A stretch of DNA of 64,000 nucleotides from Trichobilharzia szidati (GCA_944472155.2 OX235277.1:41494758-41558757), one strand, 5' to 3'. Shown: positions 10,345 to 21,372, counted from the stretch's first letter. A program made the numbers and translations. The notes: a model not told the origin generated them from the sequence alone.

Positions 10345-10645
10345 GCTGAGAATTCCATCATGGGTAAAATCTGTTTCGATAAAGTCTCACATTGTTGGTA
10401 GACAAGTAATATTTACTGATGACAACATTTCCAGCACAGTTTATTCCTACTGCTCATCGTCATCATATCAAGATGCTCCCTCATACAACTTTCTAACTTC
10501 GTCTATATAATTCCATTATTTTTCATCGCTTGATTTGATTGGTAGTAGTATTTTCCATATTTCCAGTATGAGTGATAAGTCATTCCTATTGCACATGTTG
10601 GGTGTAGACTCGATGAACAAGGATTCAGTAATCTGCAGTCTCAAA
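10345..10645 (-). mobile_element. PLE-A terminal fragment
   Basis: Minus-strand PLE-A 3' end: CCATCATGGGTAAAA, the ACTGATGACAACATTTC hairpin region, and GGGTGTAGACTCGATGAACAAGGATTCAG, which encodes the GIY-YIG C-terminus on the minus strand. It stops abruptly at 10640. Confidence 0.75.
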
Positions 10646-11059
10646 GGATCTGATGTCCCCTCAAAGATATATACTCAAATCACCCAGAGCTGACAGCATT
10701 CAGTCACCATCATCAAGAAGGAGTAAGCGCATGACAAGTGGTAACTTACTCCCTAAAATAACTGATCATCAGTGTATATCGACTGAGTAACTGACATCAC
10801 TAATGTGCATCCCAAATGAAGTACATAGATCAAGTAATATAAAAATCAGTTGCTGATTTTTACAATATCATCTGAAGTTAATTACCATTGAATGCAGGAA
10901 TACAGGAATCACTCTTTCAACTTTTATAAAATTAATCAATTAGATAAATTCAGCCTTTTCCTCAAAAATTAAATGTTTCTCCTTGATAAGTAAATCAACG
11001 TTAAATTGATGGCAGTAATTCGGTATAAAAAATGGGGCTCAGAGCTTTTATCAAGTGTC
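10646..11059. other. Unrecognised sequence
   Basis: AT-rich, no gene or repeat recognised. Confidence 0.4.
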
Positions 11060-11487
11060 TATAAATATTTAACACGGGATAAAATACAACTACATTATAG
11101 ATAAAATTTTATTTTGATAAATCACACACAGTGTTTGTGATACAGTAATAGCAACTGATGATCACGTTTCGAGCACAATTTATTGCTACTGCTCATAATT
11201 ATATCAAGTCACTCACTCAAACAACTTTCTTGCTTCATTTATATACATGAGTAGAAATTGATGATTAGACATTTGAATAAAATCAATATAGGATAGTGTG
11301 CATTCAGATATAATAAGTGTTATTGATGAAATACAATCAGATAGGAAATAAAACGAGTGTTTTTATAGTCAAAATAAGTAACTTTTTAGAATGTTATAAT
11401 GTACGTGAATTGAAATAGAATTTCAAGATTATTTATTATCCTCCTCTGATTTGACTGACTGGTGGTAATAATATCTTCCATACATGG

Positions 11488-11743
11488 ATGGATTGGACAC
11501 TCGCTGAGGAGGCCTCTGGGTGACATAGCGCGTCAGGCCCTCTGGTGGAACCCGAAAGGGAAGCGGCGAGTGGGACGTCCAAGGGTGACATGGAAGAGAT
11601 CGTGTGAACAGGAACTGAAACAGTATGGACTGACATGGATGCAGGTGAAAAGTACAGCAGAAGACAGAATCAAGTGGAGAAGTGCAGTTGAAGCCTTTTG
11701 TTCCACTAAGAACCCAAAGGAACAATGATAATAAGTATCACTG
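11488..11743 (+). mobile_element. RTE (SR2-like) 3' tail inserted in PLE-A
   Basis: Open on the + strand for the RTE C-terminus: WIGHSLRRPLGDIARQALWW near 11490-11550, then a basic stretch and WKRSCEQELKQ. The sequence ends CCACTAAGAACCCAAAGGAACAATGATAATAA, the family's short repeat tail. Flanked on both sides by PLE-A sequence that is continuous in other copies (compare 33425-33450). Confidence 0.8.
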
Positions 11744-11871
11744 GTATTTGCGTTGAGTCACTTCTTTTGCATGTGTTGGGTGTAGACTCAATGAACCAGG
11801 ATTCAGTAATCAGCCACCTCTCTCTCCACCTACCTGTATTACTTTTTAGAATTTTAACCCTCTCCCACCCT

Positions 11872-12014
11872 TGATATGATTATGAGCAATAAATTGTGCT
11901 CGAAACGTCATCAGTAAACATTACTGTATAACACTGTGAGACTTTATCAAAACAAAATTTACCCATAATGGAATTACACTCTACGACAGTGCACAAGTTT
12001 TATTCTTATATCAA
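11872..12014 (+). mobile_element. PLE-A terminal unit (143 bp) with 12-bp target duplication
   Basis: A short PLE-A piece beginning at the hammerhead-like hairpin (TGATATGATTATGAGCAATA) and ending at the element's 3' end (TTTTATTCTTATATCAA). CTCTCCCACCCT is present on both sides (11860-11871 and 12015-12026). The host sequence is another PLE-A in the opposite orientation. This defines the family's 3' end precisely. Confidence 0.8.
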
Positions 12015-12375
12015 CTCTCCCACCCTACCGTATATTTGTGTGTCAATGCATGCAGTGTTGTTGCTAAGCTTTTTTCTAAATTGCTTATCTTCGCTAGGGG
12101 GGTCAACCATTCTTACCTTAACTAAATCCTTGTGTTCTGACAATCTGACTATCCGCTACCTACTAGTTTGACCTATGCAGCTGACTTAACTCACAGTCAT
12201 TGTAATGTATTTTGTAAATTATATTATTTTGTTTGATCGGGTCCACCGGGTCTTTTATTCTATAGAGCTTGTCTCTGAGTGAGTGAGTTTGTTGGTTTGA
12301 ATGCCACCGCCCTAATTCCTGCTTTATTGAGAATCTTACGTAGGGAGGATCTCAGATGTCCCCTCCTTAAATGGT

Positions 12376-12564
12376 TTGTAAACTGTACAGAAACGCATGT
12401 GGTTATTGAATGACACAACACATCATTTCACTTGCTTTTAGTGTAATACATAAAATAAAGTGTGAACTTAATCAGTAAAGATTAATTGCATGAGACCCTA
12501 AGCGGTAAATATGAAGTATAGGTCTCAATAGTAAAGAGTTATTCGGTATTTTCCACCTCTGAAA
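12376..12564. other. Unrecognised sequence
   Basis: AT-rich spacer between PLE-A and an RTE fragment. Confidence 0.4.
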
Positions 12565-12830
12565 ATTGGAAAAGTTATTATTATAATTCCCTTGGGTTTC
12601 TAGAGAAAAATAAAGCCTCAGTGGCACATTTTCGTCTCGCTGTGTTCTCTGCTGTCCTTTTTAGTTACCTCCAGGACTGGGCATTACCGTTCACTTTCTC
12701 CTCACACTATTTTCTCCATGTCACATGCAGATATCCTTCCCCTTGTTTCCTATTTTAGTTCCAGTTCAGGTCTGCCTGAAGTTTGATGTCATCCAATGGC
12801 CCCTTCAGCGTGTGTCTAATCTATCTTTAT
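12565..12830 (-). mobile_element. Decayed RTE 3' tail
   Basis: On the + strand it begins TTATAATTCCCTTGGGTTTCTAG (reverse complement of the RTE tail) and ends near CCCCTTCAGCGTGTGTCTAATC. That end is the reverse complement of the GGATTGG...GAGGGGCC region encoding RWIGH. Strongly diverged. Confidence 0.65.
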
Positions 12831-12930
12831 CTCATTGTACACAAATTCTGGGCTATGCGTTCTTGGTTGAATCGTTGTCAGGTGGAATTTCCTATTCCTA
12901 TTCCCTTCCGGTCATCTAATCTTTAGTCTG

Positions 12931-13169
12931 TGCGTCGGTAGCACAGTGGTTAGGACGCTAACCGACCATGCATATGGTCCGGAGTTCGATCCCCGGCCAC
13001 AGACGCACTCCTCCATTACCTCGCTAAGCCAGAAATAAAAGCTTGTAAAGAGTAAAGGTTTGGCATGAGGCTGGCTAGCAACCCCATCCTGTAAAAATAA
13101 TCAGCGCTGCTACAGAAACTTCAAGCCTCTAGCTTGAAGCCCTATGTTCCACTGGGAACGTGAAGAAAA
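12931..13169 (+). mobile_element. SINE-I, full length
   Basis: The clearest + strand copy. Its tRNA-like head has GTAGCACAGTGGTTAGGACG (box A region) and GAGTTCGATCCCCGG (box B). The body follows, then the tail CCTATGTTCCACTGGGAACGTGAAGAAAA. Confidence 0.85.
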
Positions 13170-13335
13170 TGCTTATCCCGACGTATCAAATCTGAAAACC
13201 TCCTAACTGTGCATTTATCTGTTAGCTCTGCATTAATTTTCGCTCTTCTAGTTCATTCCATCAATATTTGAATAGTCTTAAGCCCTCTTTTTTTCTTGTT
13301 GACTCGACGCATTCCACTCTAAAGGTGTACTTTGT

Positions 13336-13622
13336 GAAAAAAGCAACATATTATTACTCCTTTTCCAGATAACTTCCAAATTCATGCTATGGTTTAATTG
13401 GTGGATGGTGACTAGCAGTGGAATCCAGTTAGGATGCGCATTTCGTCCTATTTGGGACTTGTCCTCCAGCTGGATGCAGCTGCATTCCCCAGTGAGTGAG
13501 TGATGATGTTCCCACCACGAAGGCTCGAACCCAGTGCCCATAGCTTCAAACACCAAAGCGTTATCCACTAGACCACTTGGGCCACGAGAGCCACTGCCTC
13601 TTGTTCAACAGGTCATATTAAT
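13336..13622 (-). mobile_element. Sm-alpha-like SINE with mutated hammerhead
   Basis: Minus strand: the tRNA-like head is at 13520-13590 (GTGGCCCAAGTGGTCTAGTGG, box B GGGTTCGAGCC) and the hammerhead region at 13421-13480. Stem II (GTCC/GGAC), the GAA box and the ATGCGCAT stem III are intact. The first core box is rearranged (CTGGAGGACAA) and the cleavage side carries an insertion, so cleavage is unlikely. It faces a second copy at 13750 across a palindromic centre. Confidence 0.75.
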
Positions 13623-13749
13623 TATTTAGCTGAATTTTAGATTTTCCCGTCGATTGATTGGGTGGAAGCATCTGCACAAGAAGCCGACATGTCAACCGGC
13701 GATCAAGCACTTCGGTCCAATCAATCAACGGGAAAATCTAAAATTCAAT
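13623..13749. repeat. Palindromic centre between two opposed Sm-alpha-like SINEs
   Basis: TTTAGATTTTCCCGTCGATTG near 13636 and its reverse complement at 13717-13744 flank GAAGCATCTGCACAAGAAGC. That inner block recurs at 13995-14045 in the same orientation, followed again by CCAATCAATCGACGGGAAAA. Confidence 0.7.
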
Positions 13750-14085
13750 TAAATCAATATGACCCGTTGCACAAGAGACAGTGGCTCTCGTGGCCCAAGT
13801 GGTCTAGTGGATAACGCTTTGGCGTTGGAAACTATGGGCACTGGGTTTGAGCCTCGGTGGGAACATCATCACTCACTCACTGAGAAATGCAGGTACATCC
13901 GGATGACAAGTCCCAAATAGGACGAAATGCACATCCTCAATTCCACTGCTAGTCACCATCCACCAATTAAATACTAATCAAATGCCCAGACATCGTCGAA
14001 GCATCTGCTCAAGAAGCCGACATATCAACCTGAGACCGATCACTCTCAGTCCAATCAATCGACGGGAAAATCTAAAATTCATGCT
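13750..14085 (+). mobile_element. Sm-alpha-like SINE with mutated hammerhead
   Basis: The tRNA-like head is at 13781-13860 (GTGGCCCAAGTGG and TGGGTTTGAGCCTC), followed by the hammerhead region 13891-13945. Stem II with its CAAATA loop, GAA and stem III (ATGCACAT) are recognisable. The first core box has become GGATGACAA and stem I is weakened. Beyond it the conserved CCACTGCTAGTCACCATCC is shared with the copy at 13336. Confidence 0.75.
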
Positions 14086-15294
14086 AAAGTTATCATCTGA
14101 AGATATGACTAATTGGCTTTTGCACTCAACTTTCACCTTCTAGGTTCCGGGTTCAAATCCGTGTGCAGCATTGGGGTAGTACCATCAGTCCTTACACAAC
14201 AAAGTGTGACTTACAGGCTGTCATAATTGAGTCCTAACTAACTAAGTAACTGACTAACTAACTAACTAACAAGTGGCTGAAAATGCTGACTAGATGGATA
14301 TCGAAAGCTTCACACTTAAACTGTCAATCTCAGAGGACAAAACATCAACAAAACCTATGACTATTACACAATAACAGCAACAACAACAACAAGTATGCTT
14401 TACTTAAAGCAAAACTAATTAAATAGTTAAACTGAAAAACATGTTGAAACAAACACGTTTGTATTAGAGTGATGAAATCACTAGTAACGGTAAAAATCAA
14501 AACGTACACAACACAGAAACATTGTGTGTTCTTTATTTTGTTAAAACAAAAAAGACATGCGATCTAACAGTGATGAGTACGTTTTAATCAGATTTCACAA
14601 CAACGAAAAAAACTCATACATAGATAAACACTATTCAATTGATCTATGCAATAGAGATATCATACTATAATCATCATCTCATCACATAGAATTTTGAGTC
14701 ATATTTTTGGCTGGCATTATGCCAAAAACAAGATCAGCTGTTCAGTCAATGGAAGCACACGCACACACACACACGCAGACACACACTTTAAACACTCTAA
14801 AATGCGCTACAATTAAACAGGCAAACAAATAAATGAAATATTGTGTTAAAAGATAATTAACTTGTGAAAAGTTTGTAGGCTGCATAATAAACATCTTTGA
14901 TCACACTATATGTAGTAAGAAGCTAAGTGATCAGTGGTCAGATGAGTTATGCTTACTCCTGGGTATTATAATTTAGCCTCTGGGTGATTAACGAGTGGTT
15001 TTGTGCTCAGTTACCATGACAAAACATCTCTACTATCGGTTTTGATGGCATCTATTTGGCGTTGGTTAATCATATAGCTTGTTAGAACTGGGTTGAACAG
15101 TGCTGAAGATACAGATACTGCCCTATTTTCCAGACTAAAGTAAATGAATTGATTTATGAACTGGAAGTCAACTGCTCAGTCCAGTTAACAACATCTCTAT
15201 GGTTATATATGTCAAAACCAAGTTCACTTTTAACGGTTTGAAAAAATTTGGGCATTGGGTATATGCGATATTTATTGTAATAAAGGTTTTTGTA
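14086..15294. other. Unrecognised sequence with microsatellites
   Basis: A GGTTCCGGGTTCAAATCC box-B-like scrap sits near 14142-14160, CTAA repeats at 14230-14270, CAACAACAACAAC at 14373-14393, and CACACA repeats at 14757-14787. No gene was recognised. Confidence 0.4.
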
Positions 15295-16680
15295 TTTCAC
15301 CAGTCTCCCCAATAGTCGCTGATATGTTTTCATGAATAGATTCGAAAATAACATCTTTTTCAAGTATACTCACTCCTAAAATATGGTTAAGATATGTAGA
15401 TGATACTTTTGTAGTGCTAAAACGAGATCTACACAGTTCATTCTTGGAGAAAATAAACAACCAATCTCCCAGAATCCAGTTTACTTTGGAAGCAGGCAGA
15501 ATCAGACGTCGTTGAACTACCATTTCTAGACTGCATAGTTAAGAGGAGAGAAAACGGACATTTTAGTATATCCATATTCAGGAAGAAAACTCACCCCAAT
15601 AAATATTTAGATTTCAAATCATCATACCCCATCAGCGCAAAGATTTCACTTGTTTCAAGTCTTCTTAGATGGGTGCACTCTCTGATAAGGGATGAGAAAG
15701 AAAAAGAAGAAGAAACAACAAACATTACTGAAACTCCCAAGCAAAACAACTACCCAACGAACTTCATCAACAAAATCAACACAGACATTAAGTATGGTCC
15801 AAAACGTATTCCGAAAACATGGACCTCAACAGTCGTCATTCCATATAGAGCAGAGACGTCAGACACACTGTGAAACAACTTTATCCATTTAAAAGACCAA
15901 ATCCCTAAGGATTCTCTTTCTAATTGTGTCTATAAAATAAATTGCTTGGAATGTGATGCGATATACATCGGACAAACATCTCGAGAAATCAAAATCAGAA
16001 GAAATGAACACCACAGAGCATCTGTTCGACCACCGTAAAATCCTGTTGAACTACAAAGACTTGAAAAATCATCAGCCATAGGTCGTCTACACGCCATAGA
16101 ATCAGGCCACAAAATTGATTTTGACAATATTGAAATAATCCAGAAAAACTTCAGAAATCACAAAGAAAGTCTAATATCAGAAGCACTTCATATCAAGTGG
16201 AATCCAAATTGCCTGAATAGGAATGATGAACTAAAACAGAATCTGACCTGGTTACAACACCTCCCTACCCCATGAAATGACAAAATCAACACGAATGTGT
16301 GATTGGCAATTTCATTATGTAAACACACACTGGTTTTATAATTTTAAACACTGATCAAATCCAACAATCTACACTTGGTTTTGTAATCTTTACCAGTTGA
16401 CCAACTTTACAACGAAAAATGTCCCTAGACTGACGAACGATGATCAAGTTAGAAAACTTTGTTTTGATACCATAACAGATGTACTATTACCACTGTTATT
16501 TGGTTTAGTGATCTTCATTGGTATTTTGACTTTCAATATGTCCCTTTATCTTGACCTAAGTCTATTTTCTCACCCCCTAACTCTTTGTTATATATGTGCT
16601 GGTTTAAAAATACTTTGATAAAGCTATTAGCATTAAATAGCGAAACGTCAGTAAAAACAATATCGTTTTGTTTTTCATTC
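15295..16680 (+). pseudogene. PLE-D: Penelope-like element with RT and GIY-YIG endonuclease
   Basis: + strand. The RT catalytic motif YVDD is at 15393-15404 in WLRYVDDTFVVLKRDL, followed by IQFTLEA. After a frameshift come ELPFLDCIVKRRENGHF and the PLE-typical RT end (SIFRKKTHPNKYLDFKSSYP) to about 15630. A linker with a run of acidic and basic residues follows. The GIY-YIG domain starts CVYKINCLECDAIYIGQTSR (about 15924-15983), continues REIKIRRNEHHRA, and ends near 16275 with ALHIKWNPNCLNRND. A few stops remain (for example 15870 and 16038). RT motifs before YVDD are missing or unreadable, so the 5' part is truncated. A hammerhead-like hairpin follows at 16612-16650. Confidence 0.9.
16612..16650 (+). 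ncRNA. Hammerhead-like hairpin in the PLE-D 3' region
   Basis: TTTGATAAA (core-box-like), then a perfect 6-bp stem GCTATT/AATAGC around AGCATTA, then GAAACGTC. The position and layout match PLE-A (core-like box, stem, GAAACGT) but with a different stem sequence. The first box departs from CUGANGA at two positions, so self-cleavage is doubtful. Confidence 0.4.
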
Positions 16681-16821
16681 ATTGGGAAATACAAAAACCT
16701 TTATTATAATGAATCTCTATGGTTCAGAATGAGTTTTCTACTCCACTAGTTCTATCTTCTTTGCGTAAAGATTAATTCTATTCGTCACTTCTACCTTGAA
16801 GTTTTATTTTTACTTCTTTTT

Positions 16822-17002
16822 TCCGATTACAGCTTGATTCCACACCTTATTTTTCGTACAAGTATGGAATTTTCAGCATGCGATATCGGTAGCCGAAATT
16901 TAGCAGGCCAACCATTGATATCAGGTGTGCGTCGGCAGGGGATCGAACCTCGGGCCATGTTCTTGGTCGGTGAGAGTCCTAACCACTGTGCCACCGACGC
17001 AC
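16822..17002 (-). mobile_element. SINE-II
   Basis: Minus-strand copy with a good head (GTGGCACAGTGGTTAGGACT, box B GGTTCGATCCCC) and the CACACCTTATTTTTCG tail. Confidence 0.85.
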
Positions 17003-17082
17003 AGGATGAATCTACGTTCCTTCCTACATGGTAATAATGAGAGGGGGGATGGTCAGTATACCTACTATTTGGACGATTTTAC

Positions 17083-17849
17083 TTATTTATTATTCTACTT
17101 GGTTCCGAGTGGAACATAGGGCCTTGACAGAACATCTCCATTTTGTCCTCTTCTCTGCAATCATCTGTGGCTAGCTGGTTCCATGACTGCCCATAGGCTC
17201 GCACCTTCTCCTGATATGACCTCCTCCATATCATCCCTGGACGCCATACTTGTTGCTTCCCATTCGGGCTCCACTGGAGCGATGGCTTGGCGTGAGACGT
17301 CATTCGATGGTCTCCTCAGCGTATATCCAATCCATCTTAATTTTCTTCGGAATATTTGTTGAGCAGTAAGTTGTTGGTCATTTCGTTACCAGTGCTCCTA
17401 GTTACTGATTCTTTCAGAGCACTTGATCTTAAGCATGGACCCAGAGAAGACAGCTGCTGATAAAAGCCTGAAGTAACCTGTTGGAAATGCTTTTCGTTAT
17501 GCGCCAGGTTTTTGACCCATATAGGAGAACTAACTAACTTAAGATTGGAGTTGATTCTTTGTGCTGAGTGCAAAAGATTTTCAAACTGATTTCAGACTAA
17601 TGAAGGTGTATCTTGCCTTTCCGATTCCGGCTGGCTTTGACACCTTCATCCGTTCCGCCTATATTTGAAACGGTGCTGCCTAGCCAAATGAGTGAAGGAA
17701 GCAACCCTTTTTCAAATATATTTCTTTGATAATGATTGCTGCCTGTCGTCGTTTTTTATTGGTTGGTTATCTTCATTACCTCTGTCTTCTCAATGTTTAT
17801 CTGAAGTCCTATCTTTGCTGCCAGTCTCTTCTACAAACTTGTTGGTTGG
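17083..17849 (-). pseudogene. RTE (SR2-like) fragment
   Basis: Minus strand. Near 17300-17080 it reads the RTE C-terminus (SPNGKQQVWRPGMIWRRSY) ending at the tail TTATTATTCTACTTGG on +. Upstream pieces resemble the thumb region, for example the NIEKT block near 17790 and the LRSS region near 17430. No intact frame. Confidence 0.75.
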
Positions 17850-18432
17850 ATATTAGATGGTTGGAGGCAATCGGCCACAGGAAGCCCAGTCTGACCTAGG
17901 TTTCATGCTAGTTGGCACTCATCAGCAAGGCGTATCTGCAACCTTGAAGGAACTCATGTCCATTCTGAGATTCGAACCCGCGTCACCCAGTGAGTACTAC
18001 GGTCAGAGACTTTACCACTGAGCTATTCGGGCTCGTGATTGACCTCCTATAGGACTGTAGTGGATATTTTGATTTGACACTAGTAACTAGTGTGATGCGT
18101 CTAGTCCTACCTTTGGTGCAGACTGAATTCTATCAGTCAGGTTGTAATGTGGCCACCATTCTAGGTAGCTCGCCATGACGGTGTACATTGTTTGTGATGA
18201 CATTAGATAGTTGGAGGCTAGTTGGCACTCGTCAGCCAACTAGCACGAAACCTAGGTCCAAGGCTTCTTGTTGCCGATTGCCTCCAACTATCTAATATCA
18301 TCACAAACAATGTACACCGTGATGGCGAGCTACCTAGAATGGTGGCCACATGACAACCTGACTGATAGAATTCAGTTTGCACTAAAGGGAGGACAAGACG
18401 CATCATGCTAGTTACTAGTGTCAAATCAAAAT
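17850..18432. mobile_element. SINE-IV, inverted arrangement
   Basis: The outer sequence ATATTAGATGGTTGGAGGCAATCGGCC is repeated in inverted orientation inside the element. A tRNA-like promoter lies on the minus strand near 17960-18035 (box B GGGTTCGAATCTC, box A TAGCTCAGTGGT). The CAGACTGAATTCTATCAGTCAGG motif also occurs in both orientations (18119 and 18360). Confidence 0.7.
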
Positions 18433-18599
18433 AACTTGTTGGTTTAGATGTTAACTAAGCGAAATCTTAGATAACTTGATCATTAATTTGGTTAGTAAAT
18501 CTACCGTTACAGAACAGCCTCAACCCAGGTAGATACCGCCTACCCAAATCCAAGAATCATGTTTGTTTAGAAGTCACTTAACGGTGTATGAACCACACT

Positions 18600-18715
18600 T
18601 ATAATATATACAGGCCGAAGATTCCACCAAGTTAGCCAGTCAGGCTAAAGCAGAAGGGAGTTAGATTCAAATCCAGGACCCATTTGCTGAAAGTTAAATG
18701 CTTTTGCTAATGATC
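18600..18715 (+). mobile_element. Possible tRNA-like SINE scrap
   Basis: TTAGCCAGTCAGG and GATTCAAATCCAGG are spaced like boxes A and B of a polymerase III promoter. No other copy was seen in the window. Confidence 0.3.
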
Positions 18716-18835
18716 CAAGTATGCCGACTCAAATGTTGACTTCAAAAACATTACTGCATATGATGTAATCAGTAGTAGTAATTATATGTGTACAGAAACA
18801 CATGTGAGGCCTACTTATTATTCCTACCAAAAATA

Positions 18836-19066
18836 GGATTTTTTTCCCTTCACTTTCCCCAGTGGAATATAGGGTTTCAAGCTAGTGGCTTGAAGTTTCT
18901 GTAGCAGTGTTTATTTACAGGATGGGGTTGCTAGCCTCATGCCCAACCTTCCCTCTTTACCAGTCTTATCACTGGCTCAGCGAGGTAAAGGAGTGTGTCG
19001 GCCGGAAATCGAACCCCGGACCATGTGCATGGTCGGCGAGCGTCCTAACCGCTATACCACTGACGC
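18836..19066 (-). mobile_element. SINE-I with 13-bp target duplication
   Basis: Full minus-strand SINE-I flanked by CCTACCAAAAATA at 18823-18835 and 19067-19079. Head and tail are well preserved, so this is a recent insertion. Confidence 0.9.
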
Positions 19067-19159
19067 CCTACCAAAAATAAAAAGCTTAGTATAATATGAC
19101 AGATGACATGATTGCAAATGTTTCTCACTGGATGATATAAATTAGTTGTTACTGAAAAA

Positions 19160-19802
19160 GAGGACCAGATATTACACGCTGACAACCGATGATATCGTCA
19201 TTACGAAACGGTTTAGGACGAAGACTTGAGGAATTGGCATCTCTATATAGCCAAATTATGTATATCCCATATCTTCAACGCACCACTTGCACAGATCTTT
19301 GTATAGTGGTAATTCTGCTCTTCCTTCATATTGTGTTTCTTAATGATCCTTTCATGTGCGCCATGTATCTCCACAACGCTGTATCATTTATTTTCTCTGA
19401 AATCAAATGTATCTCCCTACTATTTTCTGGTTTTCTGCCGATGAACGTCTCTCTATTTTTTTTTCCTTCACGTTCCCCAGTGGAACATAGGGCTTCAAGC
19501 TAGTGGCTTGAAGTTTCTGTAGCAGTGTTTATTTTATTTTAAAGGATGGGGTTGCTAGCCTCATGTCGAACCTTTCCTCTTCACCAGCGTGATTTCTGGG
19601 TTAGCAAGGTAAAGGAGTGCGTTGGCCGGGGATCGAACCCCGGACCATGTGCATGGTCAGCCAGCGTCCTAACCGCTATGCCACCGACGCACTGTATCAT
19701 TTGGTTTCTCTGAAATCAAATGTACTCCCTGCTATTTTCTGTTTTTCTCTGTCGATGAACGTCTCTTTATATACTACTGATAAATCTTATCAGTAGTATA
19801 CA
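19160..19802. repeat. Unnamed repeat with an 80-bp duplication around a SINE-I
   Basis: A repeat also present inverted at 49165-49430 (CACCACTTGCACAGATCTTT, CAACGCTGTATCATTT, GATGAACGTCTCT). Here the stretch from CTGTATCATTT to GATGAACGTCTCT occurs twice, at 19380-19455 and 19692-19770, with a minus-strand SINE-I (19456-19692) between. The start, near 19184-19213, holds AACCGATGATATCGTCATTA followed by CGAAACGGTT, a small self-pairing motif. The unit ends with a 31-bp imperfect palindrome (TATACTACTGATAA). Confidence 0.6.
19456..19692 (-). mobile_element. SINE-I between duplicated flanks
   Basis: Minus-strand copy with box B GGGGATCGAACCCCGG (on +) and the GGGGAACGTGAAGGAAAAAA tail. Flanked by the 80-bp duplication instead of a short target duplication. 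Confidence 0.85.
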
Positions 19803-19984
19803 CTAAAAAAAGAATCTGATCCAAATAGTATGACATATAATGACCAAGAGAAGTAGACACACGTATGGTCTTTAATAACTGAATGATCTTAGGAACTACG
19901 TGAGAAAATATAATACATAAGAGGGATCATTTATAATTCGCGAAATATACCCATTAAGACATTGAAATAAGAACAAATTAGTTC

Positions 19985-21372
19985 AGCGAAGAGTCTCTTT
20001 TCGGCGAATTCATTCACTTAGCTGTACAGTCGCAAATATATATACAACTATTTTGTGTGTGTGTGTACATTAGGTTTGTCAAAATCAAAATAACAGTTAG
20101 TGTGGGTTGTTGATTATATTATCAAAATAATGAAGAAGTTAAAATGTGTGATTAATAATCATAGGTGTAACTAAGCGGGGTGAAGATTGGTAAGATGTGA
20201 GTAGGGTTACGTAATATAGACATGTTTAGAACGATTAGATGCTAGTGAAGGAGTTTGGAGACAATTATGAAAATAAACTAGATAATAGGTGAAAAGATTG
20301 AATGGGTTAGTTACTAAAAATTGTTATACGAAAAATTGCAAAAAATTGATAACAAAATGTTGGTGAAAAATAAATAGTCAATAAGGGGAATCACCAGAAC
20401 CATTCCGGGCAAATAGTTTGCTTAAGTAACTTCAGACAGTGACTGATACCTGCCAGCAATTAAAACTATAAGTGACAATAGCTACAGCATCACTCATTGG
20501 CATGCAGATGAAGAGTCTCAAATTAACTGATGAAAAAAATACCCATTAAAATTTTTCAGAATAATGTTAATTGAACAAAGAATATTCACATTTTCCATAA
20601 CCTGCTCTTCATCGGGTTCTACAGTTATATAAACATATATAATAGTGAGTGAATTAGTTTTGTTATTAACAAAATTAATGTTGTTTAAATGACATCGAAT
20701 GAATAATAATAATAATAATATTAACGAATTACAGTTCGATAGCATCAACATAATAATACACTGAATGCCAGAAAAATTAGAAAAAATAATAACGCAAATT
20801 CATGAATTTATAGTCTTCACTGAAAGACGGTCAAGGCAGTGGTGGTGGCTAGTGGGACTTGCTTCTTTCGCCCACAAAGCATTGGTTGTTTCACACGAAT
20901 GCCGATAGCCTCTGCTATTTAGAGTATGCGGTACCTTGATGGTTTTGGCAATTTGTTTGGTACTCGATAGCCGATGATGGAGAAGGACTCTTCAGTGCTG
21001 GCTTTGTGGCCCACCGGTTTGGACGAGGTGGTCTAATATCAAACTGTTGATGGTTTTTATTACACCTTTACTTAGCCATACTGGTAGATGTTCCCGAGTG
21101 AGTATGAAAAATCAAGTTCCTAGTGCAGCGACCAATATAACTCGCTCCACAAGCGCAGTTGAATTGGTAGATACAGTTAGAAGTGGCTAGTCTAGATACT
21201 TCATCTTTCAATCGAGGAAGCACCATCGGTAGCATAGAAAACATGGCTTTTAGTCTACCACCATTAAAAGTTCTTTGAATAGATTTTCTTAACTTGTTAG
21301 TAATTATTTCACTACGTGCGTCAGCCTTGAATTGCAGTCGTATATAAATATAAAGGCTTCTTATTTACAGAT
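19985..21372 (-). pseudogene. PLE-C: Penelope-like element, GIY-YIG and terminal region
   Basis: Minus strand, right to left. The RT-to-endonuclease linker is at about 21360-21200. A good GIY-YIG start, CIYQFNCACGASYIGR, lies near 21180-21130, followed by TREHLPVWLSKGVIK (about 21105-21060). The domain end runs to about 20830 with at least one frameshift. The RT itself is missing. The 3' region stretches to 19985 and ends in the PLE-C terminal sequence TTCAGCGAAGAGTCTCTTTT. The endonuclease differs clearly from PLE-A, B and D (two Cys, then GASYIG). Confidence 0.8.

Larger units (their letters stand above)
11060..12375 (-). pseudogene. PLE-A copy carrying two nested insertions
   Basis: Minus-strand PLE-A. 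The 3' terminal repeat is at 11090-11480 (hairpin at 11150-11205). The GIY-YIG end is at 11765-11870 and the upstream part runs to 12375 (GAATGCCACC...AATTCCTGCTTTATTGAGAATC). It is cut twice: by an RTE tail on the + strand (11488-11743), and by a 143-bp piece of PLE-A itself on the + strand (11872-12014) flanked by a 12-bp target duplication. No intact reading frame remains. Confidence 0.85.

Noticed and set aside
12931..13015. tRNA gene (and the other tRNA-like heads)
   Set aside because: Box A and B spacing fits, but the arms do not form a proper cloverleaf with a clear anticodon loop, and each head is fused to a SINE body present many times.
14757..14787. CRISPR-like array
   Set aside because: The repeated CACACA and CTAA units here and elsewhere are plain microsatellites without spacers.
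15154..15523. Minus-strand frames of 69 and 83 codons
   Set aside because: Antisense to the PLE-D reverse transcriptase, whose + strand motifs are unmistakable.
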